NCBI GenBank assembly: GCA_017311185.1
Contig: JAESUZ010005462.1
Location: 682,001 to 746,000, forward strand
Source: Proteles cristata cristata
Taxonomy: Eukaryota; Chordata; Mammalia; Carnivora; Hyaenidae
Direction: 5' to 3'
Length of the DNA stretch: 64,000 nucleotides
The position numbers and the translations under genes were made by a program. The notes beneath the pieces were generated by a model. The model saw nothing but the letters and a program-made list of their open reading frames with translations, did not search any database and had not been told where the DNA came from. Shown here one piece after another: positions 54,892-64,000 of the stretch. Position 1 is the stretch's first letter. Every line of letters begins with the position of its first letter.

Positions 54892-57640
54892 GTGAGTCCT
54901 GGGCTCTGCCAGCCTGGTGGGAACCCTCTGGAGCAGGTGGGAGGAACATACTGCTTATGGCTCACTCCCAAGGTCCACAGCACACTTTGTAACCACTTGT
55001 GGTCAGAAGGCGGCCAGCCTGGGGATGTGCAGTCACAGAGCACACAGCCAGAAGGGTATGAGAGAAGAGGTCTCTCAGCAGAGGCACCCTCCCCCGACCC
55101 AACATGAAGTTCTCATTGCCTGTGACAATGCCTGACCCTGGGGTCTCCAGGACCAAATTCCCAGGACTGGAATGCAGGATGGTGATGGAAGGCGTCGAGG
55201 GAGGTAGTATTTCCATTTAGTCAGAAGTGGAGGGAATGTCCAGATGGGCTGATGTGGTCTTCAATATTCTCTCATCCACTTCTTATGTGACCTTGTGTGA
55301 CAAGTCACCCAGCCTTTGTGCCATGTGTGTGAAGGATGGTAATGCCCATGTAATATGGGAACTGTGAAAATCAGCTGCTATGATATTCTCAGTGGAGCCC
55401 TTGAGCACATGACTGCTTTATTTGGTGGCTTAGCAAAGAGTCTGTCGGTTGGCCTGCAATGTATCTGAGGGGGGAGGGGTGGGGGTCCTTTGAATCCTCT
55501 GGCTTGAGAGGTGGCATCCTCAAGGTGCTAAACCAGAAGGACACCTGGAAGCTGACAGATTTCACAGCCAAAAGGGGACAACTCAGGGGACCAGTTCTCT
55601 AAAAGCCAGCTCCAAAAAGGATAGATCCCTGGAAACACCATTGCCTCATTTATCTACTCACAACAATCTTGTTTTAAAAATCAGACTCTCTGAAGATAAT
55701 CAGTGAATGTTAATATCATCCCCTTACACCTTATGAACAGTTTCAGCACTTTGAATAGGAAGGTTTTTACTCATTTATTCATGCTTTCAGAGTTTACTCA
55801 TTTCTTTCTTAATCGTTTGAAAAGCCATTTACTGTTTAGCCAATATTTTAGCATTTTAAGGACCCTTTCCCCCATTTTACTGAATTTAGTGATTTACCAA
55901 AAAAAAAGTTTGAGCTTTTTATAAAATTTCTAACAATAATAGATTTGGGATGTCTTCAGGAGATTTGGTAATTTTTAACAGGTTTTAGTTGACTTGTTCC
56001 TATTTCAAGAAATGTCACTTTGCTGCCTCAGCTCCCTGCTGCTAAGTGGGGAGGGGGCCTTGAGATTGGGGGAAGGGGGGCAGGGAGTTGGAGAGAATGA
56101 GTGCTAGACACTGCCAGGTTGCTGGTCCCAGAGAGAGGGGAGGCTGGAGGAGAGACAAAGGGAGAGTCTGGGAGGGACCGGGGGTAGTGGGAGGGGGTGA
56201 GGGTGGGGACCTGAGGGAGGAGGAGTGTGGTTCTAGCCTCTAATGAGCCCCATGCCCGGGTACCACCCTGTACAGTCCTCTCCACAATGGGTGGGGGATG
56301 AGCTGTGCACCAACAGTGTGCTCCAGAGATGACCCTGGAGCTTCCCCCTTGCTCTCTCTTGGATCACTAGTTCTAGGAAACCCAGATGCCATGTGGGACA
56401 CTGAGCTGTCCTGAGAGGTGCATATAGGGAGGGAGGAACTGGAGCCGCCCATGCCCACCAGCCATGAATGCGGATTTGGATGGATCCCAACCTGTCGATA
56501 GTGATGCTCTGGGCTAGAAATGCTGGGACACTCACCTGTAAGAGCCCCCATAGATACTCCCCTGACTCAGGCCAGTGTTGTGGCTGGGCCAGTTCTGTGG
56601 TTCTTATTACAACTGCCACAGGCACCTCAATGACAGCTGCCACCGTGGTCAGAGAACTTTGAAAAAACAAGGTTTATTATTCACAGGTCCTGGAGGGTTC
56701 ATGGTCCTCCTGGGGACCACACAGAGGGTCATGGGTAGAGAGCTAGTGAGCACAGACCTGGGGTTCTGCCCATATTGGGGTTGAGAGAGGGGTGCCTTGG
56801 GTCTCCAGGGTTCACTTTTTATGGGTGAATTGAAAACATAAGAGCAGGAATTAAAGCACCGGAAGGGAAAAGCAGGGTCACTCAGGCTTAGGTTATCTTA
56901 GTTACTCAGGGCCTTCTGAAAAAAGGGAACTTCATGGGTGGGGTGGTGGCTCTTTATCTAGTTGTGTAACTGGCAGCGTGTTTCTTGGAGATGGTTGTTT
57001 TTGAAGGGGACGCCCCAGCAAGCAAAAGCTTCTGTCAGGCACTTATATTGCAATGAAAGAAAGCTAATCCTCAGGCACTTAACATCCAGCTGCCCCCTGG
57101 AGAGTGGGCTTTCCAGCTCCAGTCCTCAAGTGACTTGCAGCAGCCCCCAGACCTGAATCACCCAGCCAATCTGTGCTGAATTTCTGCCCCGCGGGAACCC
57201 TTGGAGTAAGACGTGGTTATTGATATTTTACGCTGTCACATTGGGGTTTAATTGGTTATGCAGACAGACAGGGTAGGAGAGATACGCACAAAGTAAGGGA
57301 GACAGAGGAAGGAGAACGTCAGGGCCCTAGAACCCTGGAGGCCTCACTCTCAGGGCTCATCTGTAATGAATCGTGGTAAGCTTTCTGAGCAGTTGAAAGG
57401 CACATGTAAGTTTATAAAGTTGGGAAATTTGACAAACCGGTCATTATGAAATGATCCTTAGATAAACTGACTTTCAGTGAATTGATTTTGTATGAATAAC
57501 TGAGTGCTAGAATGCCTGTAGTATTTTCATCCCTTATAATCATAGAACCAGGCTGTAAAATGTATTTCAGCTGAGATTTGTTAAGGTGGGGTTGATATGA
57601 GTAAGTGAAAAGTGGCTGAGACAGAAGTTTGGGAGACATA
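54892..57640. other. Unassigned; MIR piece and G-rich blocks
   Basis: A MIR-like stretch lies at 55262-55380 (cttatgtgaccttgtgtgac, aggatggtaatgcccatgta). G-rich DNA lies at 56040-56215. Minus frames at 56233-56670 (145 codons) and 56028-56285 have no recognisable product. Confidence 0.4.
56180..56208 (+). other. Potential G-quadruplex
   Basis: Four or more runs of at least three G separated by loops of 1-4 bases (ggggg, ggg, ggggg, ggg, gggg). Confidence 0.7.
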
Positions 57641-57654
57641 TCTCTCTTTGTTTC

Positions 57655-57790
57655 TTATCTCTCCCTCCCTTTCCCCTTCCTCTCCCACTCCTTCTTCTTC
57701 CTCTTCTTTCTCCCCTCCTTCTTCCTCATCTCCTTCTCCTCCTCCTCCGTCTTCTTCTACTTCTTCTTCACTCTCACTCATGCTCTCTTG
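57655..57790 (+). repeat. Polypyrimidine (CTT/CCT)n tract
   Basis: About 130 bases of almost pure C and T on the plus strand (e.g. cttcttcctcttctttctcc). The long frames on both strands here are low-complexity artefacts. Confidence 0.93.
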
Positions 57791-58214
57791 CACTGTATCT
57801 GGGTGACTGAAAAACAGATGTAACAAATTCCCTATCCACAGGTGACAACACTTATACTTTTGATTTCTACTAATCTCTGTGTCTGGCAGTAGATTTTTCT
57901 CTACAGTATGATGATAATATAAGATGATGATAGATAATTTACCGATAAAATGAAAAGAGAAATTGGATTCATAAATAATGTCTCCACTGTTGCCTTAAAG
58001 AGGTCAAAACCACTTTCACAAAGATATGGAAACCTACTTCCCCTTGTAAGTACCCTCTGAATGCCATTGAGGAAGCCAGGTGTAACTGTTTGAAGTTTCT
58101 GCAAAACCCAGTTTGAAAAGTCATTTCATCCATCCAAGAAGAAAATGAGAAGTTAGTGTTGATTACACGCCATCAGCTACCCTCAGGGCTATGAGTGGTA
58201 AAAACATGACAGCG

Positions 58215-58340
58215 TTGTACATTTAACATGACAAGTACTGAGTAATGTATAGAATTGTTGAATTACTATATTGTACCCCTGACACTAATATATCGTGTAT
58301 GTTAACTATACTATAATTTAAAAAAAATAATAAAGTCAAC
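58215..58340 (+). repeat. L1 3'-end fragment
   Basis: gtatagaattgttgaattac, tatattgtacccctgacact, gtatgttaactatactataa then A-rich tail: the usual 3' end of middle-aged L1 elements. Confidence 0.75.
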
Positions 58341-58365
58341 TGACTGTAAACGTTTAAAAGAAAAT

Positions 58366-58491
58366 GGAGGCATCTGGGTGGCTAAGTCAGTTAAGCAACG
58401 ACTCTTGATTTTGGCTTAGGTAATGATCTCACAGTTTGTGGGTTTGAGCTCTGCATCAGGCTTCAAGGTGACACTGAAGAGCCTGCTTGGG

Positions 58492-58527
<36 letters not shown>

Positions 58528-58590
58528 TCTCTCTCTGCCCCTCCCTGTCTCTCTCTTTCTCTCAGAATAAATAAATAAACTTTAAAAGAA
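58366..58590 (+). mobile_element. Felid SINE, diverged, with expanded (CT)n
   Basis: Head ggaggcatctgggtggctaa, gggtttgagctctgcatcag, (CT)n at 58495-58524, tail gaataaataaataaac. Flanks aaaagaaaatg on both sides (58356-58366 and 58592-58602). Confidence 0.93.
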
Positions 58591-58609
58591 AAGAAAAGAA
58601 AATGACCCC

Positions 58610-58757
58610 CTAATCCCCAAGACCATCTTCTGAGGATGGTGTTACTGACCCGATTTTAGATATTGGGAAATTTGATGCTGAGGGCCAATAAGTAAATTGC
58701 CACAAGTCACCCAGCTAGTAAGAGGTTAAGACTTGAACCCTGGTTTACTGGCTCTTG
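58610..58757 (-). repeat. MIR, inverted
   Basis: ttgccacaagtcacccagct, agtaagaggttaagacttga, accctggtttactggctctt in reverse MIR order. Confidence 0.7.
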
Positions 58758-59064
58758 CCACTCATGGTAGCTCACATGAAGCCTGCTTGATGTGAGGGCT
58801 ACAGTGTCTTGGAGATAATGCTCTCCCCTAACAAAGCCTGTGATGAATGTGCAGTGTGGGCAGCCAAGAACAGGGGCTACCAGGAGCACAGCTGACCCCT
58901 GCAGTCCTGGGAACACCTGGGGAGGAAACAGGAGAGCTCAGTATTGCTCTACAGGAGGAAAATCTGTGAGCTTCAGCTGAGATTCAGCTCAGGTAGCAGC
59001 TCTGAGAAGTCTTCCCTGGAAACACAGCTGGGCCCAGGGCTCCACTCCGAGCTCTGGTGGCCAT

Positions 59065-59218
59065 CTTAGCATTTGCTGCCTCGTTCTGGAATTCTCTTCA
59101 TATTTCATTTGAGAGCCCAAGCTCCCTGAAGGCAAAGCATGCCTCTGGCATCCTAGATCCCACATTGCATCTAGCACAGGGCTGATATGAGGAAGGAGCT
59201 CACTAAATGAACACTGAG
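59065..59218 (+). repeat. L2 3'-end fragment
   Basis: ctggaattctcttcatattt, agctccctgaaggcaaagca, atctagcacagggctgatat, gctcactaaatgaacactga. Confidence 0.65.
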
Positions 59219-59784
59219 CTAAACTGAACCAAACTGGGTCCAGAGTGAGGGCATGGAGGTGCCAGCAATGAGGGACAACTGGTTGCCCAGTGCAGGCAGC
59301 AAAAGCCCTGAGTGGGAGCAGGGAAGGTGAGGGCCTACTGGTGGTACTGTGTGCAGAGTCCTGCAGAGGCAGCGTGGACCTGTGTGGTACCCACTGTCCA
59401 GCAGTGAGTCAGACAGAGGCCTCCTGGAGGCCCCTCCTGATAATAAAAGTTCACCCGGGGGCCTGTGAGAGACCTGGTTCATGAAATCATAGAAGCCCCT
59501 GACTTCTCAGTGTTCCCCGCCCCCCCCCAAAAAAAAATGCTACCAGTCTTTTCTTCTCTTGAATCCCAATAAAATGGCTCTCTGTTCTATAAAATGCACA
59601 CCTGGTATTTTATATATGACCTCTTTCTGCCTGTTAACTAGAAAGCCAGTTGACAGGTCTGGCCACTGTCAGGTGCAGGGACTTATAGGAATCCCTCCCT
59701 CCCAAGGCTGAGCATTGCTTCACGGCAGAGGACAAGTAAAAAGAACAGGCAATGCAAGGAGACTATTCAGTTCATTCTTCCCTT

Positions 59785-59940
59785 CTCTCCCTCTGTCTCT
59801 CTGTCTCTCTGTCTCTCTCTCTCTCTCTGTCTTTCTCTATTACCGTACCACCCTACAATTTTCCATTTTCCTTTCTTTCCCTCTCTGCCTCTCTTCTCCC
59901 TTTCCTGTGTTCCTTCCCTTCCTATCTCGTCTCCTCATTT
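59785..59940 (+). repeat. (CTCTGT)n and pyrimidine-rich tract
   Basis: ctctgtctctctgtctctct units pass into general CT-rich DNA. Confidence 0.85.
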
Positions 59941-60059
59941 CACAGCATACTTCACCAGGCCCTGAGTTTTCATTTTATTTTATTATTTTTGTAATATGTT
60001 TTATATGCCAGCCCCACCCTCCAAAAGGACCCATTCTAAGGTGCTTAATATATGTTCTT

Positions 60060-61255
60060 AGTTAAGTAACAGCCTCTGTATAGGATTATTCAGGAGTAAT
60101 CTATATGTAGGCATTTTTGAAGGTATAATTTGTAGGTACATTGACATGTTCTTGACAAATATATCTATCACTATAACCACCACCCAAGTAAGATACAGAA
60201 TATTTTCGTCTCCCCAGTAATTTCCTTTATGCCTCTTTCTCGTCAAACTCCACCCCCTAGAGGCTACCTCTGAAGAGGTTTCTATACCTTAGTTTTGCCT
60301 GTTCTGGAGGCTGTATATACAGTCTCTCATGTCTGGCTTCCTTCACACACTGTAATGTTTCTAACAGACATCCATCTAGTTTACTCCTTTGTATTGCAGA
60401 GAGGGATTCCATTTTATGATGGTATATACTTTGTCCATCCATCAGTTGTTGCACATTTGGGTTTGCTCCATGTTTTGACTACTGTGAATAAAACTGTTAT
60501 GAACATTTGTGCACAAGTCTTTGTGTGCACGTGCACTTTCATTTCCTTTGGGTGAATACCCAAGAGTGGAATTGTGGTGTCATTGGGAAAGTATATGTTT
60601 AACTTTATGAGAAACTAGGAAATAGCTTTCCTAATTTTTTGTGCCATTGGACATTGCCACCAGTGATTTATGAGCATTCTATTCTACTGGGTGTGTAAGA
60701 ATATGTCATTGTAGTTTTGACTGGCATTTCCCTGAAGACTGATGGTATTGGGTATCTTTTCATGTGCATATTGGCCATCTGTATGTCATCTTTCATAAAC
60801 AATCTAATTCCCTTGCCCATTTTGAAATTCAAATTGTTTATATTTTTATTGTTGAATTTTTAGAAGTTCTATACATATTTTAGATTTAAGTACTGTAAAT
60901 ATTTTCTACTAGTACATAGCTTAACTTTTCATTTTCTTAATGGTGTCTTTTGATAAGCAGACTTTTTTTCACTTTAATGAAATTGAATGTATTAGGGTTT
61001 TTGTTTTGTTTTATGGTTGGTGCTTTTTTGTGTGCTACTTAAGAAATCTTGCCTGTAGTTACTCAAGTTCATGAAGATATTCTCCTATATTTTCATCTAC
61101 AAGATTTGTATTTTAAGCCTTGTGTTTAAACCTATGACCTATCTCTAGTTAATTTTTATGTGTAGAATGAGGTAAGTGTTGAAATTCATTTTTCTCTCTG
61201 TACAATTGTTCCAGCACCATTTGTTGTAAAGACCTTCCATTCCCCCCACTAACTT
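60060..61255 (-). mobile_element. Old L1 (L1M type), inverted
   Basis: Inverted L1 3' part: gagggattccattttatgat, gactactgtgaataaaactg, cctttgggtgaatacccaag, ggcatttccctgaagactga, ccagcaccatttgttgtaaa. Many disabling changes; no long open frame. Ends approximate. Confidence 0.82.
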
Positions 61256-61464
61256 TCATTGAAGCTTGTGTTTATAATTTACATAAATATTATTGGGCTG
61301 CAGTTGTCATTATATTTCTTACATTTTCACTTAACACAATGTTTATAAAATCTACCCACATTGTTATATCTAGTCATTTATTTATCTACCCATTCATTTG
61401 TTTAATTATTTAACAAATAGCAGTGCAGTGGTAAAGAAAACTCTTGTGGAATTTATATTGACCA

Positions 61465-61550
61465 AAATGTATGTATGTATATAAATGTGTATATGTTTTT
61501 ATGTTTATATTTATACACATTAATAATACACACATATATAAATGCATGTA
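61465..61550. repeat. (TATG)n-like AT-rich tract
   Basis: gtatgtatgtatataaatg and related units, impure. Confidence 0.7.
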
Positions 61551-61559
61551 GTCAGTGAT

Positions 61560-62096
61560 AAGAGCTGTAAGGAAGAATAAAGCAAGATAAGTAGAAAGAG
61601 ATTTAACAGGGGATACTATTTAAATAGACTGATGTGTCAGAAAACGTGTTCCAGAACTTAACATTTGAGAAGATTGCTTAATGAAGTGAGCCATGGCTTT
61701 ATCTGGCCCTGAGTTGAGCAAAATGCTCCTGGAAAAGCTAAAAAGCTAGAGTGATTAGAAAACAGGGAATGGAGGGGTGAAGGATAGGAAATTAAGTCAA
61801 GGACCACATCAGATAGGACACTAAAGACCAACATAAGGGCACTGGGTTTGATTTTAAGAATGTTAAAGGAGTTCCTGGGTGGCTCGGTCAGTTAAGCCTC
61901 TGACTTCAGGTCATGATCTTGTAGTATGTGAGTTTGAGCCCTGCGTCAGGCTCTGTGCTGACAACTTGGAGCCTAGAGCCTGTTTCAGATTCTGTCTCCC
62001 TCTCTCTCTGCTCCTCCCCTGCTCATGTTCTGTCTCTCTCTCTCTCTCTCTTTCAAAAATAAACATTAAGAATGTTAGAAATCCATCAGATAGTTT
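61560..62096. repeat. Ancient unnamed repeat, left part
   Basis: gagctgtaaggaagaataaa and gcactgggtttgattttaag belong to a widespread old mammalian repeat. The element is cut by the SINE at 61868-62066 and by the L1 at 62097-63632, then continues from 63633. Confidence 0.5.
61868..62066 (+). mobile_element. Felid SINE with TSD
   Basis: Head ggagttcctgggtggctcgg, a short deletion before the B box, tail caaaaataaacat. TSD ttaagaatgttaaa (61854-61867) and ttaagaatgttaga (62067-62080), one mismatch. Confidence 0.95.
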
Positions 62097-63632
62097 GTTC
62101 CTTATAGACTTTATTTTTTAGAGTAGTTTAAGATTTGCAGCAAATTAAACAGAAGATCCAGTGTTCCCATATTCTCCCCACCTTCAAACATGCCGTTGCC
62201 TCTTATCAACATCCTCCACCAAAGTGATACATTTGTTACAATAAATGAACCTATCCTGTTGCATTTTTATCATTCAGAGCCCATAGTTTACCTTCGGGTT
62301 CACTACTACTGTCGTACATTCACTGGGTTTGGACAAAGGAATAATGATGTATATTTGCCAATGTCATACAGAATAGTTTTATAGCTCCAGAACTCCTCTG
62401 TGCTCTGCCTATTCATTCCTCCCTCCTCTCTAACTCCCGACAATCACTGTTTTTTTTACTGTCTCCATAGTTTTCCCTTTTCCAGAATGCCATAGAGTTT
62501 GAATCATGCAGTATATAGCCTTTTGTAAATGTACTAAGCTTACTTATCCATTCACCTACTGAAAGACATCTTGATTGCTTCCTAGTTTTGGCAATTATGA
62601 ATAAAGCTGCTATAAACATACTTATGCAGGCTTTTGTGTGGACATAAGTTTTCAACTCATTTGGGTAAATACCAAGGAGCATGATTGCTGGATCATATGG
62701 TAAGAGTATGTTTAGTTTTGTAAGAAACCACCAGACTGTCTTCCAAAATGACTGAACCATTTTGCATTCCCATCAGCAATGAATGAGCGTTCTGGTTGCT
62801 CCACATTCACCAGCATTTGGTATTGTCAGTGTTTGGATTTTAGCCATTCTAGTAAGAGTGTAGTGGTATCTCATTGTTTTAATTTGCATTTCCCTGAAGA
62901 CACATCATTTAGAGCATCTTTTCATATGCTTATATGCCACCTGTATATCTACTTTGGTGCATTATCTGTTAAGGCTTTTGGTCCATTTTTTAAAATCAAA
63001 TTGTTTGTATTCTTATTGTTGAGGTTTAAGGGTTGTTTGTATATTTTGGATAATAGTCCTTTATCAGATGTGTCTTTTGAAAATATTTTCTCACAGTCTT
63101 TGGCATGTCTTCTCATTCTCTTGACATTGTCTTTTGCAGAGCAGATGTTTTTAATTTTAATGAAGTTCAGCTTGTCAGTTATTTCTCTCATGGATCATAT
63201 CTTTGGTATTGTATCTAAAAGTCATCATCATACTCAAGATTTTTTCCTAGCTTATCTTTTGGAGCTATTTATGCTTTTTCATCTTACACTTAGATGGTAT
63301 GGTCCATTTTGAGGTTTTTTTTTTTTTTGTGGGCTGTAAGTTAATTTTGTAAGGGCTGTAATCTATGTTTTTTTTTTTTTTTTTTTTTTTGCATGTGGGT
63401 ATCCAGTTGTTCCTGCACCATTTGTGGAAAAGACTATCTTTGTTTCATTGTGCTGCCTTTGCTACTTTGTCCAAGATCAGTTGACTATACTTACATGGGT
63501 CTATTACTGGGCTCTCCATTTTGTTCCATTGACATACTTGTCTATTCTTGCACCGATACCACACTGTCTTGATTGCTGTAGCTTTATGGTAAGTCTTAAA
63601 GTTGGGTAGTGTCCATCCTCGGACTTTTTGTT
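62097..63632 (-). mobile_element. Old L1 (L1M/L1MB type), ORF2 3' part
   Basis: Inverted 3' UTR and ORF2. The minus frame 62760-62413 (115 codons) keeps L1 ORF2 phrases ([20 protein letters not shown]). Possible TSD agatagttt (62088-62096) and agagagttt (63633-63641). T runs lie at 63312-63327 and 63368-63390. Dead, 5'-truncated. Confidence 0.88.
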
Positions 63633-63935
63633 AGAGAGTTTTGAGCAGGAGAGTGATATGACCTAATTTATGTATTTAAACTATGTGGATACTGTGCAGA
63701 GAATGGGTGGCGACAGCAAGAATGGAATCTGGGAGGGAAAGTAAAGTAACAATCCAGGTGAGCAGAGAGAAAGAATGATGGTTTAGTCCCAGATGGTAGT
63801 AATGGATATATTTAAGAAGTGTTCAGGTCCAAATATTGCTGATAAAATTTGCTAGTAGATTAAATATGAGGTGGGGAAAGAGAAGATGAAGTGTCAAAGA
63901 TAACTCTGAATAATGAAAGAAATGGAAGGTCTGTA
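63633..63935. repeat. Ancient unnamed repeat, right part
   Basis: ttgagcaggagagtgatatg, caatccaggtgagcagagag, gtgtcaaagataactctgaa resume the repeat begun at 61560. Confidence 0.5.
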
Positions 63936-64000
63936 ATAAATTATCCATGTTCCCATTAATGTCCTCCCCTTCATTTGAACCTTCAATATCAGCTCCTTCA

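Noticed and set aside
57581..57826. Acidic low-complexity peptide (Glu/Gly-rich) on the minus strand
   Set aside because: It is the translation of the polypyrimidine tract, not a coding sequence.

Overview
The window reads as nuclear DNA of a cat-family carnivore (Felidae). The best evidence is the SINE population. I count 28 tRNA-derived SINEs with the felid-type head (5' part like GGGGCGCCTGGGTGGCTCAG, then a GGTTCGAGCCC-type B box, a CT-rich body and an AATAAA-rich tail). None is of the dog SINEC_Cf type and none is a primate Alu. Carnivore L1 3' ends with runs like GACAATAAACTA agree with this. Species cannot be fixed from the sequence alone.

This is a gene-poor, intergenic or deep-intronic stretch. 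I find no complete protein-coding gene, no tRNA, rRNA or snRNA gene, and no CRISPR or bacterial-type system. The one locus I can tie to a named gene is a decayed processed pseudogene of the bZIP factor CEBPG (coding remnant 14981-15410). Three short stretches look like possible exons of unrecognised transcripts (8363-8404 +, 26605-26913 -, 54829-54891 +). They rest on splice-site and open-frame evidence only and are weak.

Layout. 1-9 kb: mostly unique sequence with MER5A, MIR and L2 relics and two microsatellites. 9-10.8 kb: an old minus-strand L1 carrying two SINEs. 12.3-14.6 kb: a SINE, an internal L1 ORF2 fragment and a 5'-truncated L1, each bounded by recognisable target-site duplications (TSDs). 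14.98-15.41 kb: the CEBPG pseudogene. 15.9-18 kb: SINE pairs and a MIR. 18-23.8 kb: mainly unassigned. 23.8-28.2 kb: SINEs, an L1 3' end with a tiny 5' inversion, MIRs. 28-36 kb: MIR, MER5A and MER20 relics and unassigned sequence. 36-42.2 kb: very repeat-dense, with SINEs nested in a MaLR LTR nested in an L1. 42-50 kb: GC-richer unassigned DNA, an L2 split by an MLT1-type LTR, an old LTR-like element and an L1M end. 50-58.6 kb: SINEs, plus an L1 whose 5' junction carries a 62-bp-arm inverted repeat. 60-63.9 kb: old minus-strand L1s, the second inserted in a still older repeat.

No novel biological system is supported. The most informative observations are unusual retrotransposition products: the near-perfect inverted repeat at an L1 5' junction (53989-54188); an L1 ORF2 fragment with a TSD but no poly(A) (12578-12954); an L1 with a 5' micro-inversion and a possible 3' micro-transduction (24431-24718); and SINE pairs re-using one target site (17263-17720, 39276-39727, 41754-42186). 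Repeat family names are assigned from memory of consensus sequences and not from a search; boundaries without a TSD are approximate.
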